NCBI RefSeq assembly: GCF_963678975.1
Contig: NC_089281.1
Coordinates: 1,738,437 to 1,802,436, forward strand
Source of the DNA: Dysidea avara
Lineage: Eukaryota > Porifera > Demospongiae > Dictyoceratida > Dysideidae
Direction: 5' to 3'
Length of the DNA: 64,000 nt
Shown: positions 1 through 12,785 of the stretch, one piece after another
Numbering within the stretch: position 1 is the stretch's first letter
How the letters are laid out: each line of letters begins with the position of its first letter
The notes under the pieces: model-generated
The model's input: the letters and a program-made list of their open reading frames with translations, nothing else
Told to the model about the DNA's origin: nothing
Database searches by the model: none
Made by a program: the position numbers and the translations under genes

Positions 1-27
1 TAAAATTCTGTCACAATTTGAATATGT

Positions 28-285
28 ACTAGACATATTAAAAATTTAAAATTTAAAATAAGAAATATAGGGATCGCTGAAAAAAGCCACGAAACAAGAA
101 GGGATTGCTGGGGTGGTAATGTAAACCACAAATTCCTATTTTGACTTTTTATACTCAAATGGAGCATTTATAGAGAGTCAAAATAGGGATTTGTGGTTTA
201 CATTACCACCCCAGCGATCCCTTCTTGTTTCGTGGCTTTTTTCAGCGATCCCTATTTCTTATTTTAAATTTTTAATATGTCTAGT
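28..285. repeat. Foldback (inverted-repeat) element, about 115-bp arms
   Basis: The left arm (about 28-148) is almost the exact reverse complement of the right arm (about 174-285), leaving a loop of about 25 bp. The outer ends read ACTAGACATATTA and TAATATGTCTAGT. Only a few mismatches separate the arms, so the element is young or conserved. It has no coding capacity and no convincing target-site duplication. It is best described as a foldback MITE. Confidence 0.85.
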
Positions 286-1907
286 TTGTGTACTTTTTCC
301 AAATCCATATATGGATTATAAGTTAATTGGCACATTAGTGTAGTAAGCTAACAAAGATTCCTTGGTTTAAAAGGCTAACTCATTAGATATGTTAATGCAA
401 TATTAATTTTGTAATCTATGATAAAGACTGTATTTTCATCCTGATTCATTTGTACACACACATAATATAAGGCAGGATACATTAATTCCTAGTCTATACT
501 CAGTGTTTGAGCCATCATCGTCACACTTGGTACCATTGCTGAAAACACACTGCTATATGAGCTAGCTACCTGTCAGAAGAATTACTGATTGTGCACCTAT
601 CATACAGGAGACAGTGTTGATGATGGAACAGAAGATTTGAAGAAGAACAAGATGTCTTAGGTGTTTATTCTAACAGAAGGACAAGAATGAAACTCTATGA
701 TACAAGTTATAAGAATGGTAACTGTTAGTGTTATAATTCCTGTAAAGTCCAATTTTTTTTTCATAAATTTTCACGTGATATAACGATGCATACATTAAGC
801 ACGTACATTACAGGTGTAGAGTTGTCTAGCAGAATAGGTAGTGAAGAGATAGCTATACATTGTAGCTGTAGTGCTATTATTGTAGCGATGACGCTTTACA
901 ACACCTTTGTATAAATGCACGTATGAACAGGGCTGAATACAGCAGCAACATTGACAGTTGGTATTAATCAAGCTAAATAGGAGATGGCTAGGCTTGGCTG
1001 AAAAGTCTTCCTATGCCAGTGTCTGCATGTACAAATCACAATGTCACTACCAGGGGCCAGTGGCATAGCCAGTCTTACATGATTACCAGGGATTTGGCAG
1101 TCATTACCCATACATGCAGGAGTACTTTAAACTAGCATATTGAGTTCCAATTGCCAGGACTTAGACTGGGCTCTAGCCCTGGAAAGCCTAGGTGTAGCCT
1201 GCTAGCAACAGTGTGTCACAAAGTGGAACACCATAGGTATAGTCAGCAAAGTCTGGTTAGCATGCATGTGGTCATGGCTAAATGTTTGCAACTGTCAATG
1301 TCACTAGCTGATCGGAGAGTGTGCTAGAATACGTGTGCTTGCAATGATACAAAAATTACAAAGTTTGAAAGTTGAAACAATGGGTCAAATTTTATGTGTG
1401 AAAAAGGTACCTTTTCGCAAATCCGGTCACATTTTATTTGCTTTGCTTGAAAGTTTCATATGTATTAAATATCGATAGTCATTTAAAATGACAAATGTGA
1501 CCTGATTTAGGAAAATCTTTCTTTTTGGGCACATAAACAAGATTTAAAATAACACCAACATGAGACAGCTATGCTACATCTTAATCTTGCCAGTTCTGTA
1601 AACAGGCTTTGGTAGGCATTCAAAGCCCTCAGAAAAATATTGGATTGGCTTCAGACAATGATATTGGCTTGGAGTGGTTGGCAAAGTAAAAGGTGAGATT
1701 TACAGAAATAAAATTATATTTATATCTCTGTTAATCTTAACATTAATACATAACTGTCATTGGAGATACTCTAAAATGTTGTAACTTGTCATCATTCAAT
1801 TACTGAATATTGTGGGCAGTAATTAGTAAGGATAGATGCATATAGTAATATTAATCAATGCTCAAAACTTTTTTTCATATATTTGGTAAATGAAATTCTA
1901 TATATAG
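286..1907. other. Gene-free stretch
   Basis: No convincing exon is seen. The only recognisable piece is a short MITE-like fragment at 1058-1201. The stretch would be an intron or 5' flank if the Ig-like gene to the right begins upstream. Confidence 0.4.
1058..1201. mobile_element. MITE fragment with CAGTGGCATAGCCA terminus
   Basis: The left end CAGTGGCATAGCC equals the terminus of the hAT-like element at 9903-10755. The right end (GGTGTAGCCTG) is a degenerate inverted copy. It is short, and no target duplication is visible. Confidence 0.4.
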
Positions 1908-2097
1908 GTGGAGTTTACATTGGAGCAATCAACAACATTGTCCTACCACAAAGTGGATCACCAGTCACTGTTAAGTATCCAGTAACAACAACAGTTAATA
2001 GTGTTAACTGGTTCATGTACACTGATGAGACAAGTACAGTTAATGTGTTCACTGGTAACAACTTTGATGTTTCACTCCTGGAATATATTATTGTGAA
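1908..2097 (+). CDS. Candidate internal exon of an Ig-like/extracellular protein
   Basis: The exon is bounded by a TATATAG acceptor and a GTAAAT donor. It is open throughout and encodes about 63 residues rich in Val, Thr, Ser and Asn (for example SPVTVKYPVTTTVNSVNW), the beta-strand composition expected of an extracellular Ig or fibronectin-like domain. It has no Cys. It starts in phase 1 and ends in phase 2, so it does not splice in frame directly to the exon at 3411; an unseen exon, another donor or decay must lie between. The next exon on the same strand is clearly Ig-like, which supports a shared gene. The exact domain is not recognised. Confidence 0.4.
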
Positions 2098-3410
2098 GTA
2101 AATGAAAAGAGGTGTTTACAGGAGTAATAGTTTTACAGTGTATAAAATAGGTAAGTGTGTTAGTGCAAAGATTATAGCTATACTTTTTGATTGAAACTTG
2201 TGAGAGTAGCAATAGCTACAATGAAGCAGGCAATGATATTCCACCAATGAAGAGCAATATAAAACAGAGTATGTATTTATCATACTTCCTTTCCTGTAAT
2301 GAAGAAGATTGTTGTAGTAGAAGTGCTGACATTTTGCCATAGAAATGTGTGTTAGAATGTATATAGATGACATTTAATAAATAGGGAATTTCTATATAGC
2401 TACAACTGATGTTGGATACCCTACATAAATTTTGGACACCTGGCTCTTGTGTACATGCCTGCTGTACATTCAATACAGAGTAAAGTTACTGGATAACTGG
2501 TATACACAGCATTCTACAATACAAGTGATGTGTGGTGTCTGTTTATTAGATATCTCTACTACTTTGCATGTGAATGCAGATTAAAAGGGCTGGCTTTGTG
2601 GAAGTAATATTCTGTATGAGAAAGAACAAAATTAATAATAACTATAAATTTTAGACTTATGAGAGCTTTTCAAGCCTGTTATATGTGTCACAATGCATGG
2701 ATATTTCATTTCAGTCCATATTTAGCTAAAAGGGTGTTTGTGACACTTCATTAGTAAATCCATCTATGTCCAATGAGTGCATGGCCCTATCATAGGGGTG
2801 GCCATCTTTTGTGCAGGCATAAAGGGGTTAATAACAGTTTCTGACTCTATTTCTTTTTCATCTATTTTCCACTGATGCTTATGTACACACACGACTGTCA
2901 AACAGGCAAAATTTGCCATAACTATTGTTTTAAATTTTTAGCTACTCACAGTATAATTTTGTACAATACAGTATGTACAAATGACTTTAAAGCCATTCAA
3001 TTGACCCACAAGGCATTTTGACAATTAGACTCTTTATGGTGTATGCTTTTGAGCTTTGTTTAAATTACTGTGCTCAAAATTATGCTTGAAATTTTACTGG
3101 AGAGCTGACTGTTTTATTGGAGTATATCAGTATTGCTTGACTCTTGTGCGTATATATATTCCAGTACGTAATTGCTATATTACAGCATCTCAGTGTAACT
3201 TCTATTAGCTGTAAATAATTAGCTGCCACAAAACAGGAAACATAACCTTTATGTAATAATATGTAATTTATTCATCATTAGTATAATATGCATCATGCAT
3301 TTTAAATAAAATATTTTTTGCCTATTAATCTGGCATAATGCTTTTGATAATCCATTACTTCAAAACGTGTAAGAGTACGTATTACTGCTACTATTTCTGT
3401 TGTAATGTAG
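2098..3410. other. Probable intron, no other feature
   Basis: This AT-rich sequence lies between the two candidate Ig-like exons. The short open frames on the minus strand (2116-2473) have no coding character and look like chance. Confidence 0.35.
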
Positions 3411-3761
3411 GTTTTAATAAAGACTTTACAGTGCATCCAGGCAATTTGACAGTATATGAGAATACAGAAAGATACACATTTAAATGGCATATTAACATGT
3501 TTGCTGAAATTTATGATCATTTGAGTCTGATGAGAATTGAGTGGGATGGTGCCATGAAAGATTCAGAAGAGTTTCAATTACAAGATAGTCAGTTCAGTTT
3601 TAGTCCATTACCAGGATACAGCATCTTTGTTAGAGATGCAAATGGTTCATCATTTGATTTGTTCCCTAACAGATATTGGTGTAGAGCAGTTTTCACATTA
3701 CCAAATGGATCTGACATTACTGTTGCTACAAGTAAAATGGCTTTTCTACTAGATACAGAAG
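3411..3761 (+). CDS. Ig-like domain exon (phase 1-1), probable receptor gene
   Basis: An open exon of exactly 351 bp runs from an acceptor (TAATGTAG before 3411) to a donor (GTATTA at 3762). Both borders are phase 1, the arrangement typical of shuffled animal Ig-domain exons. The roughly 117 residues start with a Pro/Asn strand (FTVHPGNLTVYEN), continue through a candidate C strand (MRIEWDG), and end with an F-G hairpin, RYWCRAVFTLPNGSDI, in which the Y-x-C pattern and NG turn are visible. The usual B-strand Cys is replaced (YTFKWHIN), so the canonical disulphide appears absent. Two N-x-S/T sites fit an extracellular position. The domains and membrane segment on either side are not visible. 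It could be a free-standing relic exon of a larger receptor gene. Confidence 0.6.
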
Positions 3762-3827
3762 GTATTATATACAACAATGCAAATAATTGTGTTGTAATAA
3801 CATGGGATATCATGAAAACATACATGT

Positions 3828-4052
3828 GACTGGGCCTTCGATAATAGAAATTTGCCTACTTTTTCAAAATTTTCAGACACACAACTATTTATGCCATTAT
3901 GCTATGGCCACACAACTTCCAGCACTTGCTAATCATTTAATTGGCTTTATAATAAAAGTTACAGAATGCAGATATTCTATTCTAATACTGCATTATGACC
4001 TGTTATGAGAAAGGGTATAGTTTGTGCTCACACATCCTGTTTTCATATAGAA
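3828..4052. repeat. MITE-like repeat, same family as 26192-26393
   Basis: It begins GTGACTGGGCCTTCG and ends near CACACATCCTGTTTTC. The interior (TTTGCCTACTTTTTC, then ATGACCTGTTATGAG, then GGGTATAGTTTGTG) follows the copy at 26192-26393 in order and spacing. It lies directly downstream of the Ig-like exon, in its presumed intron. Confidence 0.55.
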
Positions 4053-4466
4053 GAATAGTAAAGCACTTTTATAATACAGGAAACAACAGTTTATATTATA
4101 TTACTAGAAAGTATAGCCTAATGATTATGAGCACCACAATAAATGATACAAACTCAATCATTAAACACTTTCCAACTATTAATAATACTGGTGGGTTCAC
4201 ATTCACCTAAGCCCCTGCCAACAACCATAATATCATAGATGTGAACATATGTTCACTCACAATGGTATCGAACAGTTTGCAAGCACGTTTGTGTGCCTGG
4301 ACTGCCCATACTATAATATTATGAATAGGTTGTTTTTTAAGCCTAATAACGTACTCTTATCATAGTGGTTTTTTATGCAGTACTGGTGTTTAAAGGGTTT
4401 CACACATTTAAAACAGCTGACAAAAAGTATTAATAAAAAACAAGGAACATAAACTGACTGTAGGTA

Positions 4467-4855
4467 CAGTGTTCCCTTGATTATCCAAACCTTAATTGAT
4501 TATCCAAACAGTAGAATTGATTGCTCTATTAGAGTGTTTTGGTTAGATGTATGTTCTATTAGAGAGTATTTGAACAGGGCTCTGTATATGTGACTGGGTT
4601 TGACAAAACCAGGCTTCCACACACGTCCAGTTCTTTGACTTTAATCACTTGTAACTTGACAACTCAGTATGCTATTGACCTACAATTTTCACACAATGCT
4701 TTCATTGCATTATACAATAACAGGTCCAAATTTGAAACTGCTAGTATACTTCTGCATTGTCCTTTAAAGTCATAAATCTGGACAGTCACATATATAAAAG
4801 AATGGGCTTTGATTATCAGGACTCTTAGATTATCTGAACATGTCTTGTTCCCAAG
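4467..4855. mobile_element. Degenerate pogo/Tc1-type MITE
   Basis: A TA dinucleotide precedes CAGTGTTCCCTTGATTATCC, the kind of end carried by pogo/Tigger-type MITEs. The GATTATCC motif repeats inside, and a decayed inverted end (GTTCCCAAGGGA) lies near 4840-4855. Two copies of the CTATTAGAG module sit at 4519 and about 4549. There is no coding capacity, and the right boundary is approximate. Confidence 0.45.
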
Positions 4856-7800
4856 GGAGAGGCTGAAAGCCTGTACAGTACAGAGTCAGAAACAATCCCT
4901 ATTATGATGTACATGTGTATATAAGTGTGTGTCTCAATACCTTGGGACACTTACAGATGCAAAGTAGGGATACATCAATTTTGCTGGAATAGTGTTTTGC
5001 AGCAATAGGTGTAGACAAAAGCAAAGGAGTAACATAAGACAGCTGTGCTTGAGAAATTTAAAGCAAATTAGAAATTACAATTACACAGTAGCTAGTTACA
5101 TTGACATAAGCACAGTAGCACACAACCCTCCCATATAAGACTGTCAGGCTTCACACTCTGTAAGTTGTTTATGACATGGATACCATATGGGAGGGTTGTT
5201 GATGATATGTGGTTAGACCACAAAATATTTTTAAATGGTAGGGTTGTAATAAACACCCCACCCAACCTTTTTTTGCGTGTGAAAAGCAGCCATGATATCA
5301 ACGCTACCATTTATCTTCCACTTATAATGGACAAACAAAGCACATATCAAAACATGCTATTGGGATTTGTAAAGTCAAAATGGCAAAAATGGTAAAATCA
5401 AATTTACAGCCAGTAATCATTTTATCAGCAATATTGTACATTACCAGTGTCCTTTGTTTGTTTTCCACCCTTAGATCATGAAATAGACATGATTAAACTC
5501 TGATTTTTTCGAATGTCTCAGGATGGATGGATCACTTTTTCAGTTTCTCCCATACAAACTCCATACATTTTACATCATTTTGTATATTCAATAATTGCAA
5601 GTACTAGACACGATCAAATACCATAAAACTTGATATCATTTAACTCCTTATGAATTGCTCTATCCGATTCCGGCCGAACAAAATTCGTAATCGTTATGGT
5701 GATGGCGTGATGCCGCTATTTAATTAGAACGCGAAATTCGTGTTTTGCTCTCCAATGGATTTTGTATTAATTGCGTAAGTTGCTATTTACCATCGTTTGT
5801 TGTAAATTTGCAAGCTGTAAACACTTTAGCTTCGAATAAATTTTTTTACCATCGGATAGAGGAGTGTTATGCGTGTGTAATGGCGGCCGAACAATTTTGA
5901 TACCGCCTTCAGAACCAGAGTTATGTAACTTTAAACTAACTTACCTCCATAGGCTGCTGTACATTGATTTTACGCATAATAATATTTTACGGAAAATTGT
6001 AATGTATGGGTTAATTTGACACGAGTTTTGATATGACTCACTGTGATGGCTAGAAAGAAGAATAAACTGGATGCGTGCTTAAACGGTTTCTCGTAGCGAA
6101 GATGGGCAGCTCACTAGAGACCCTATTATGGCGATCTTGTAAGGTAAAAGAGTGCTGCACAACTTCAATCTGCCATCTATTAACGTTATAAAGACTATAG
6201 TCGAACAATACGCATCCCTGAGCACACAAGATTCCGTAATTTTGTTCTTCTACGGCTTCTTCCGTATACGGAACAGCAGGCAATGGCGAAGAAGAACTTA
6301 GAAATTTATCGAGGTGGAGGCCGGTTAGCGATCTGTGGAGTACGGGTTAATTAATGGGTCATGGAAACGCGGAAGGACCCAGTGAGTAAGGCTGTGTAGT
6401 TTTTAGCTATCACGAAAAAAATGGAAGCCTTGGGTTGTACACGAGTGAAACATAATAATAATAATATTATGAATAATAATATGAACAATTCGCGTAAAAT
6501 TCGCAATTTTTGAATGTTTCTAAATCTCGTCTAGACCATTTTTACTGCTATATCACCATTTGTCTGAGTTCAGTGTTTGATAATAAGCCATCTGAGTGTT
6601 GTTTTGTGCTCGAGTCTGCTTTCTAAGGCTGGTTTTAGGCGACTGCTCTATTAGGATTTTCAAAAATTCCACTGTGATCCCTATTATGAACCCACTAACG
6701 TGGTTCATGATAACTATGTATTTATATGATATATTATAGCATTCTGGCATGTCATGTCAAAGTAAAAATACCTGTGGCAGTAGTACTAATTGTGTATTTG
6801 TACATCCACTATAACTGTCAATTACTGTGTCAAAATTTTATTCTGTTTTCAGCTGTATGTTCTACTCTTTACAAATGAAGTACAGCTGAAAAGTGCCACT
6901 ACAATCAATCCACTTACTCTCAAATATATGTAAGAGGTGCAATACGTCCATTATAAGTGTGATATCTCAAATATAAATGATGCGATACAAAATTATGGAT
7001 ACTTTATCCCATTATAAGTTCTGCAGAGGTTGCTAGTTATGAAACAGCGTGCAAAGGAAAGAGAGAAATCATTTTGTTAAATCTTGACATGCACACAGTT
7101 TGTGTGATTGAAATAGAACATAAAACAAGCCATGCAGCACAAGAAGCCATTGATGTTTGGATCTCAGCAAAATTAAAAAATAAAGGAATCAATTGCAATC
7201 CTGTAGTGTTTGGTAGAAAGATATCAGTCAGTTAGTCTGGTACACTAAACCACGATGTGCACAGTGCCCTTCCACATTAAGTTGCTTGCTGTTAATATCC
7301 TTGTATATAGGTACAGTATGTATGTAAGGTGCAACAGCAGTCTGTGTTCCACTATTGGGGCGGAATGTGTACTGCAAACCCTAAGGTTTTGCAGTACACA
7401 TTTCTTAGCCATGTATGCACTGACTAGTGGATTGAGGATTCTACATTGATTTTTAAAAGCACAAAGCGAGAAGTTTTACTGGGATATGCTAAAAAGCCAT
7501 TGTAACAAGTGGCTATATCTAGCAAATATGTATAATATTAAGAGTTGACATGTAGCTATGAATTTTGTAATGCATTGTGGGTTTTGGTATGTACATTCAC
7601 CCACAATGTCTGCGCACATATTATGTGAACATTCCCTGCAAAACCTCTAACGTGCATGTTATTTCCTACCAATACAACTGGAAGACGAAACACAAATAAA
7701 ATCTGCACTATACATAATTCCTCCCATGTTTGGTAATAAGCTGATCGGTCACCAGAGTAGTATATATTCATTGCTGGATATGCACAAGCAAGTGCAAGGA

Positions 7801-9894
7801 GAGTAATTCTGTTGTGTTAGTGTACTATAGCTATATTCCTGGACCAAGAATAATTAATGCTGGTCATTTCATTCTATGTGAATCACTACAGGATATTTGT
7901 ATGCACTTATTAGTAACATGGGATTACGTTAGTTGACTAAAACACGTTGAGAACAATTTTTGATGTATACTGTCCAATGGTTTCATTGCACAGTGACAGA
8001 AACAAGGTAATGTTGGCCTATAGCCAAATGTAGTCTTACATCCCATATAGTTTGTGTGGTAATAAACCATCTGGTCATTGTTGTACATTCTGTGACCACT
8101 GCCCATGCAAATGTTGGCAGACCCACTGTGCACTATATGATGACAAATATTCTTCACATTCTAAATGCAACAAACTATATAGTTAACAGTCTGTTTGTAC
8201 GAAGTTTGAAAATGCTATGGGAATACTTGATTTCCCTACACAGAGCTCTCAAAAGTGCTGGCAAAGGAAGGTGTTTATGGTTTGTTAAATAGCTGTACTG
8301 TCAACAATGACTAATACATTACCAAGCTGATCACACAAGATGGCTGACAAGATTAGTACATTATTTTTTAGCACACAACAATACGGTAATGTAATATTCC
8401 AAGTCAAAGGATCTGCAACTAGAAAAAAATCCTATACAAGATATCAAACGTTATATCTAGCAAGATACCAAACATGGCAATGATATCAAAAGCAAAATAT
8501 TCAGAAAAGTTGGACCACAAGACGTTCAGTATTTGGAAATTCTTCAGAAGGTAAAATTTCACACCTCAAATCTCTATAAACTGTACAAGAGTCACAAGGA
8601 CACAGGGCATAGCACACACAATGCTGCATATATGGAAGTATGTATACAAGAAATATACAAGATTTCAGATCGGAATTTCAACAACATTTCAAAGCTGTGT
8701 GAAATTTCAAAGAAGTTGCAGACCATTCATTCCAGGTGTTCACAGAAGTATTATGCATGGCACTCCCATCTGACATGCAAAAACTAAGCAAAATATTAGA
8801 TAGCTAATTCTCTTGTTCAGACATTATGGTTTAGGACAACCACTGTTGAGCTTGGTGATGTATTTCATGATAAACTGAGTCACCCAGGGAGGAGGGCAAC
8901 TGGGGCAGGTCTCAGCTTGTTTGAGGTGTGTACTGTTGGGCCCGTATTGCTTCTGGGCAGTCCTGATGGCAAACCTTTATCTGCATTGAGGTAGCCACAA
9001 TGATCAGGATGAAAATTCTTAAAATACTCTATGAATACTGTATAGCTATACCTGTAGTAAACTTCTTTGTGATGCATTTATCATTCTTAGTAGTAGTCTC
9101 TGCTCTGTATATAAGCTCTGTGCAAGCGACTTCCAAGTGGTTGCTACACTGATAAGTAAAGCATACAGGACATCCAACTTGAGGACATCTGACACTCGGA
9201 GATACTGTACGACACGCTACATTATATATCGCACTATCCCTCGGCTTACGACGAAGTTAGATATATGGTCAGGAAACAGACGCAAAGATGTTTAAGCAGT
9301 CATCAAATTAGACCAGGTTAAACGTTCCATCCAAAAAGTTCTATTTAATTATCACCATATCACTCACGTGAGGATGTCATAACTAGGCAACGGTACTTTG
9401 AGGCAGCTGCTTCTGTTAACAACCGTTGAAGTTAAAAGTTTGTGTAGCCACGACTGGTGTAGCTACCTACGCAAAGAGCGAGGCTGGTAAAAGTCTGGTT
9501 GCTTCATGGCCGGTGGTGGTGAAAGACGGTCGGAGCTACGCCGGCATCGACTAATGAATACCAGCTGGGGTTTGTTCACTGTTTCCTGTAATTGTTTAAC
9601 TGTTACCTTTGTAGGCAACTACGGACTTTATTTGTCGTCCATGTGCTGATGGCTCGTTTGTGCTAGTGCCTACTATGCCAAAGCCGATTATATGCCTAAG
9701 TCGAGTTGCCATTCACATTTGCTGGGCTCCGCTCATTCTCAACTTGAATTCACAGTCGGAACACTATAACTGATTTGGTGCAGTCATATAGACATTATTG
9801 AGGTATGTCCATATGTATGTACTGTACAATATATAAAATACTTATTGACGGAATTATACATTGCTGCTGAAGGATGTTTATTACTGACAACTGT
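4856..9894. other. Long gene-free stretch
   Basis: No gene can be supported. It contains a small hairpin (arms 5122-5136 and 5185-5199, 15 bp, perfect). A GC-richer tract at about 5640-6400 repeats GGCCGAACAA and has a 77-residue minus-strand ORF without recognisable motifs. A (AAT)n run lies near 6450-6480, and a second GC-richer patch at 9400-9760. Several ORFs of 60-85 residues lack splice borders or motifs and look like chance. Confidence 0.4.
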
Positions 9895-9902
9895 GGTAAG
9901 AA

Positions 9903-10755
9903 CAGTGGCATAGCCAAACCCGGGCAAGCCAGGGCATTGCCCGGGCATCAGACTTCTTTGCCCCACCATCAGCTCCTAGAGTAATTATAAAGACGTGGGC
10001 TGGATAGCTCGAGATTTTGCTAAAGTTACTTAACTAGTCACTGTACAAGAATAAGTATAGCACAACTTATACAACACTCACCGTGCCATTATCGCCGATG
10101 GTTTCCTTCTTTTTGGCTAAACAGAGATGGGGTTATCCAAGGGATTTTCCCTACGAGTAACTTGATTGTGCACAAGTAGAGGAGGCAATAAATAGAAGCA
10201 AGATCACGTGATTACAAAAAACCGCGCAGCATTCTCGTAAGGAGTGAAAGACAAAGAATGGACGGTTTACATTTGGATTAAGTGATCACGGTAGCTATTG
10301 GTGTGGTAAAAACTCGGGAGGCAAAGCAGTCTAGAGGTATTTGTGAAATTAGCACCCATCTATCCGTGTGGATACTGTTCAGTTCAAACGGTATGGAGTA
10401 CTTGTTCAGTCAGCAATTCTTTTCTTTTTGTTTCCACTTTTCTAGGCTAGCAACTGTAGTGGCAGAGCATAGTCATCACGTGATAGAGCGCCTCGTGCTT
10501 TAATTCAAGAATCTTTGTAGTCTGGTATTAAGACACATGTAGCTAAATGTATGTAATATGTTAGAAGGCCAATAGCTAGCTAGGCGTTCGCTTCTATTAG
10601 TCATCTTGCATGCAGTAGTGTAGGATGATACATAATGCATTTTTTAAATGTTATATTGATGTCCATATGAAGATGGGCATGTGTACGTGTGCTGCATGGG
10701 AAATGGCTTGCCCACCCATTGCCCAGGCATGGCGAAAAGTCTGGCTACGCCACTG
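9903..10755. mobile_element. hAT-like DNA element, 8-bp target duplication
   Basis: The ends are CAGTGGCATAGCCA and TGGCTACGCCACTG, inverted copies of each other with one mismatch. They are flanked by a perfect 8-bp direct repeat, GGTAAGAA, at 9895-9902 and 10756-10763. An 8-bp target duplication with short CAG-type termini is the signature of the hAT superfamily. Subterminal GCCCGGGCA and TGCCCAGGCA extend the inverted symmetry. At 853 bp there is no transposase ORF, so the element is non-autonomous. Confidence 0.85.
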
Positions 10756-10763
10756 GGTAAGAA

Positions 10764-12036
10764 CATTCTTTATTGGTTTCATTTGTTTACAGTATCATAC
10801 TACCCTATAGACTTGCAACATTGGTTACAGAAATAGGAGAAACTGATGGTTTCAGTTCCCATGGTTACCGTTCATCTTCACATTATTGATTTCTGCTGGA
10901 TTAACAAGACTTTGAAACCCTGGAACAATAATTGTAATTGATGATATTTCAAAATGTACATTTCTAATTGTAACAGTATTTAAATGGATACAGATCATAC
11001 CACAATAACGGTGTGCGATACATGCATTAGGTAAAATGGTCAGTAATATGCACAGAGAATGGTGTGCTCGGTGCGAGGAGGCATATCATACACACTGGTG
11101 TGATATGCAGCCAACTGTTTTAACAGTGTAGTAATCAAGTTTGCCTGGCCTAATGTAATGTATGGTTAAGACAAAGTGTAATACATCTGTAACACCTGTG
11201 CACATACTGCACATTCCTCTGTCATATGTGATATGTAGGAGATGATAGTTTAGATTTACTCCATTGAGTAACTAAATGTGAACTATCATCTCCTACTAAT
11301 GACATGCCCCACAAGAAGAAACATCACCTTAAAGGTTACAGCTATAATATTCTCAGTATGATTTTCACTACTTAGCCAACTTAAAAGTTTGAGGCAGTCG
11401 CATTATTCCACATCTTAGGGTGAATTGCTGCAGACATAAAAGTAGAATTGACTCAATCCTAAAGCAGACCCCATATTTCCTTCAAGAAGTCCTCTGCCTG
11501 GTGATAGTTAATACTGCCCATGATCATATATAAATTCATGTAGCTATACTGCTATCATCTACTGTAAGGTTATAGCCAGTTAGCATTGGAATCTGATGCA
11601 ATGTAGGGATTTAGTTCATATTGATATAACGAAAGAGTGTTCATGATCAGTAATATTCGGCATTATTAAATAATGCAAATCTGAGTGCCTGCAAGGCCAT
11701 GCATGGTGGGTGGCTAGCCACCCCATCCACCCCCTCTGGATTAGTGCCTGAGATGATATGTGTAGCTGTTTATTACAATGTGCGCATGGGTATTCCCAGA
11801 TTAATAAAGAACTGACCAAGGGTCAGAATTAACAAATTAAATTCTGAGCTATATGCAGAAGTTGAAGATAAGACATGTTTTAATGACTGATATATTTTAT
11901 ATATTGTCCACCATCAGTGATTTCCGCCATGTTGCTATAGTTGTTTGTCATAATCAACACTAACAGGCTGGATGACAGATTCAACCAAACACTGCAGAGC
12001 CGATGATGCTTGTGAAGTTTATTGAGCATATAAAAA
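10764..12036. other. Gene-free stretch with small palindromes and a PHD-like scrap
   Basis: It contains a 16-bp stem hairpin (11235-11296), a perfect 16-bp palindrome GGGTGGCTAGCCACCC (11708-11723), and a short open piece around 11014-11112 with zinc-finger-like Cys/His spacing, described in the findings. Nothing else is recognised. Confidence 0.4.
11235..11296. repeat. Hairpin with 16-bp perfect stem
   Basis: GTAGGAGATGATAGTT (11235-11250) is exactly reverse-complemented at 11281-11296. The 30-nt loop itself contains TACTC/GAGTA, which would form an inner stem. Confidence 0.7.
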
Positions 12037-12778
12037 CAGGGGCGGATCTAGGGGGTTTCTGAGGTTTCCAGAAACTGGTCAAGTGTATTCAGGTAATCTA
12101 AATTATATTTTACATGGTACAAAAGTTTAGATCGAAATACTCTAATAGAGCAGTCACCTAACTACTCTAATAGAACATTCACTGGAACAAACCTTCCTGC
12201 ACCTATAGCTACATACAATGAAGTGCATTGGTCTGTTTAAAAGGCTTGATTCATCTACTTGTGTATAGTTAATATGTATGGCAATACTTAATTCAGGTGC
12301 ACAATTTCCATTGAAAAATGCTCTCAGATTCAATCTCATATCATTCAAATTTCAAAATTTTCCACTTTCAACATTATTATTCTAATATGCACATACTTGA
12401 TTGTTGTGCAATTATGAGAGGGTGCATCATGTGCTTGGTTATCTGTACCTACCCAAACTTTACAAAATGCTTCAGAGAACCATACCTATAATCTAAAGGC
12501 AGCAGCACTATTGGCAGAAATATGAATTTAATATGGAAATGTCTTCAAATTGCGGTATTTTAGCATCTATTTTTCCAGGGGGGCATGCCCCCAGACCCCC
12601 CTAGTTCCAGCATGCTTTACACGCTGGGAGGTATGGAAGCACACCTCCAAGAGATTAGTACCTTGAGTTAGCCCCATCTTTTATAAATCCTAGATCCGCC
12701 CTGCAACCCCCCTAGATTTAAATTTGTGTATAGCAAAAGTTTGGAAACCAGTCACCAAAAATCCTGGGGCCGCCCTTG
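12037..12778. mobile_element. GGCGGATC-type MITE, possibly composite
   Basis: The left end is CAGGGGCGGATCTAGG. Two possible right ends exist: CCTAGATCCGCCCTG ending at 12703, the better inverted match, and GGGGCCGCCCTTG ending at 12778. Using 12039-12778 as the unit gives flanking AAAAACA direct repeats (12032-12038 and 12779-12785). The region may therefore be one element nested in a related one. It carries two copies of the CTCTAATAGAG module (12139 and about 12164) and GC-rich subterminal runs (GGGGGGCATGCCCCC). There is no coding capacity. Relatives lie at 33923-34220 and 59899-60214. Confidence 0.65.
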
Positions 12779-12785
12779 AAAAACA

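Noticed and set aside
6050-6283. 77-codon minus-strand ORF in a GC-richer tract
   Set aside because: No motif, splice border or family recognised. Possibly part of a repeat, so not called as a gene.
7090-7233. Open piece reading EIEHKTSHAAQEAIDVW
   Set aside because: Exon-like composition, but no convincing start, borders or family.
9506-9649. 47-codon ORF starting MAGGGERRSELRRHR in a GC-richer patch
   Set aside because: Short, with no donor, motif or supporting neighbour. It could be a promoter-proximal CpG patch.
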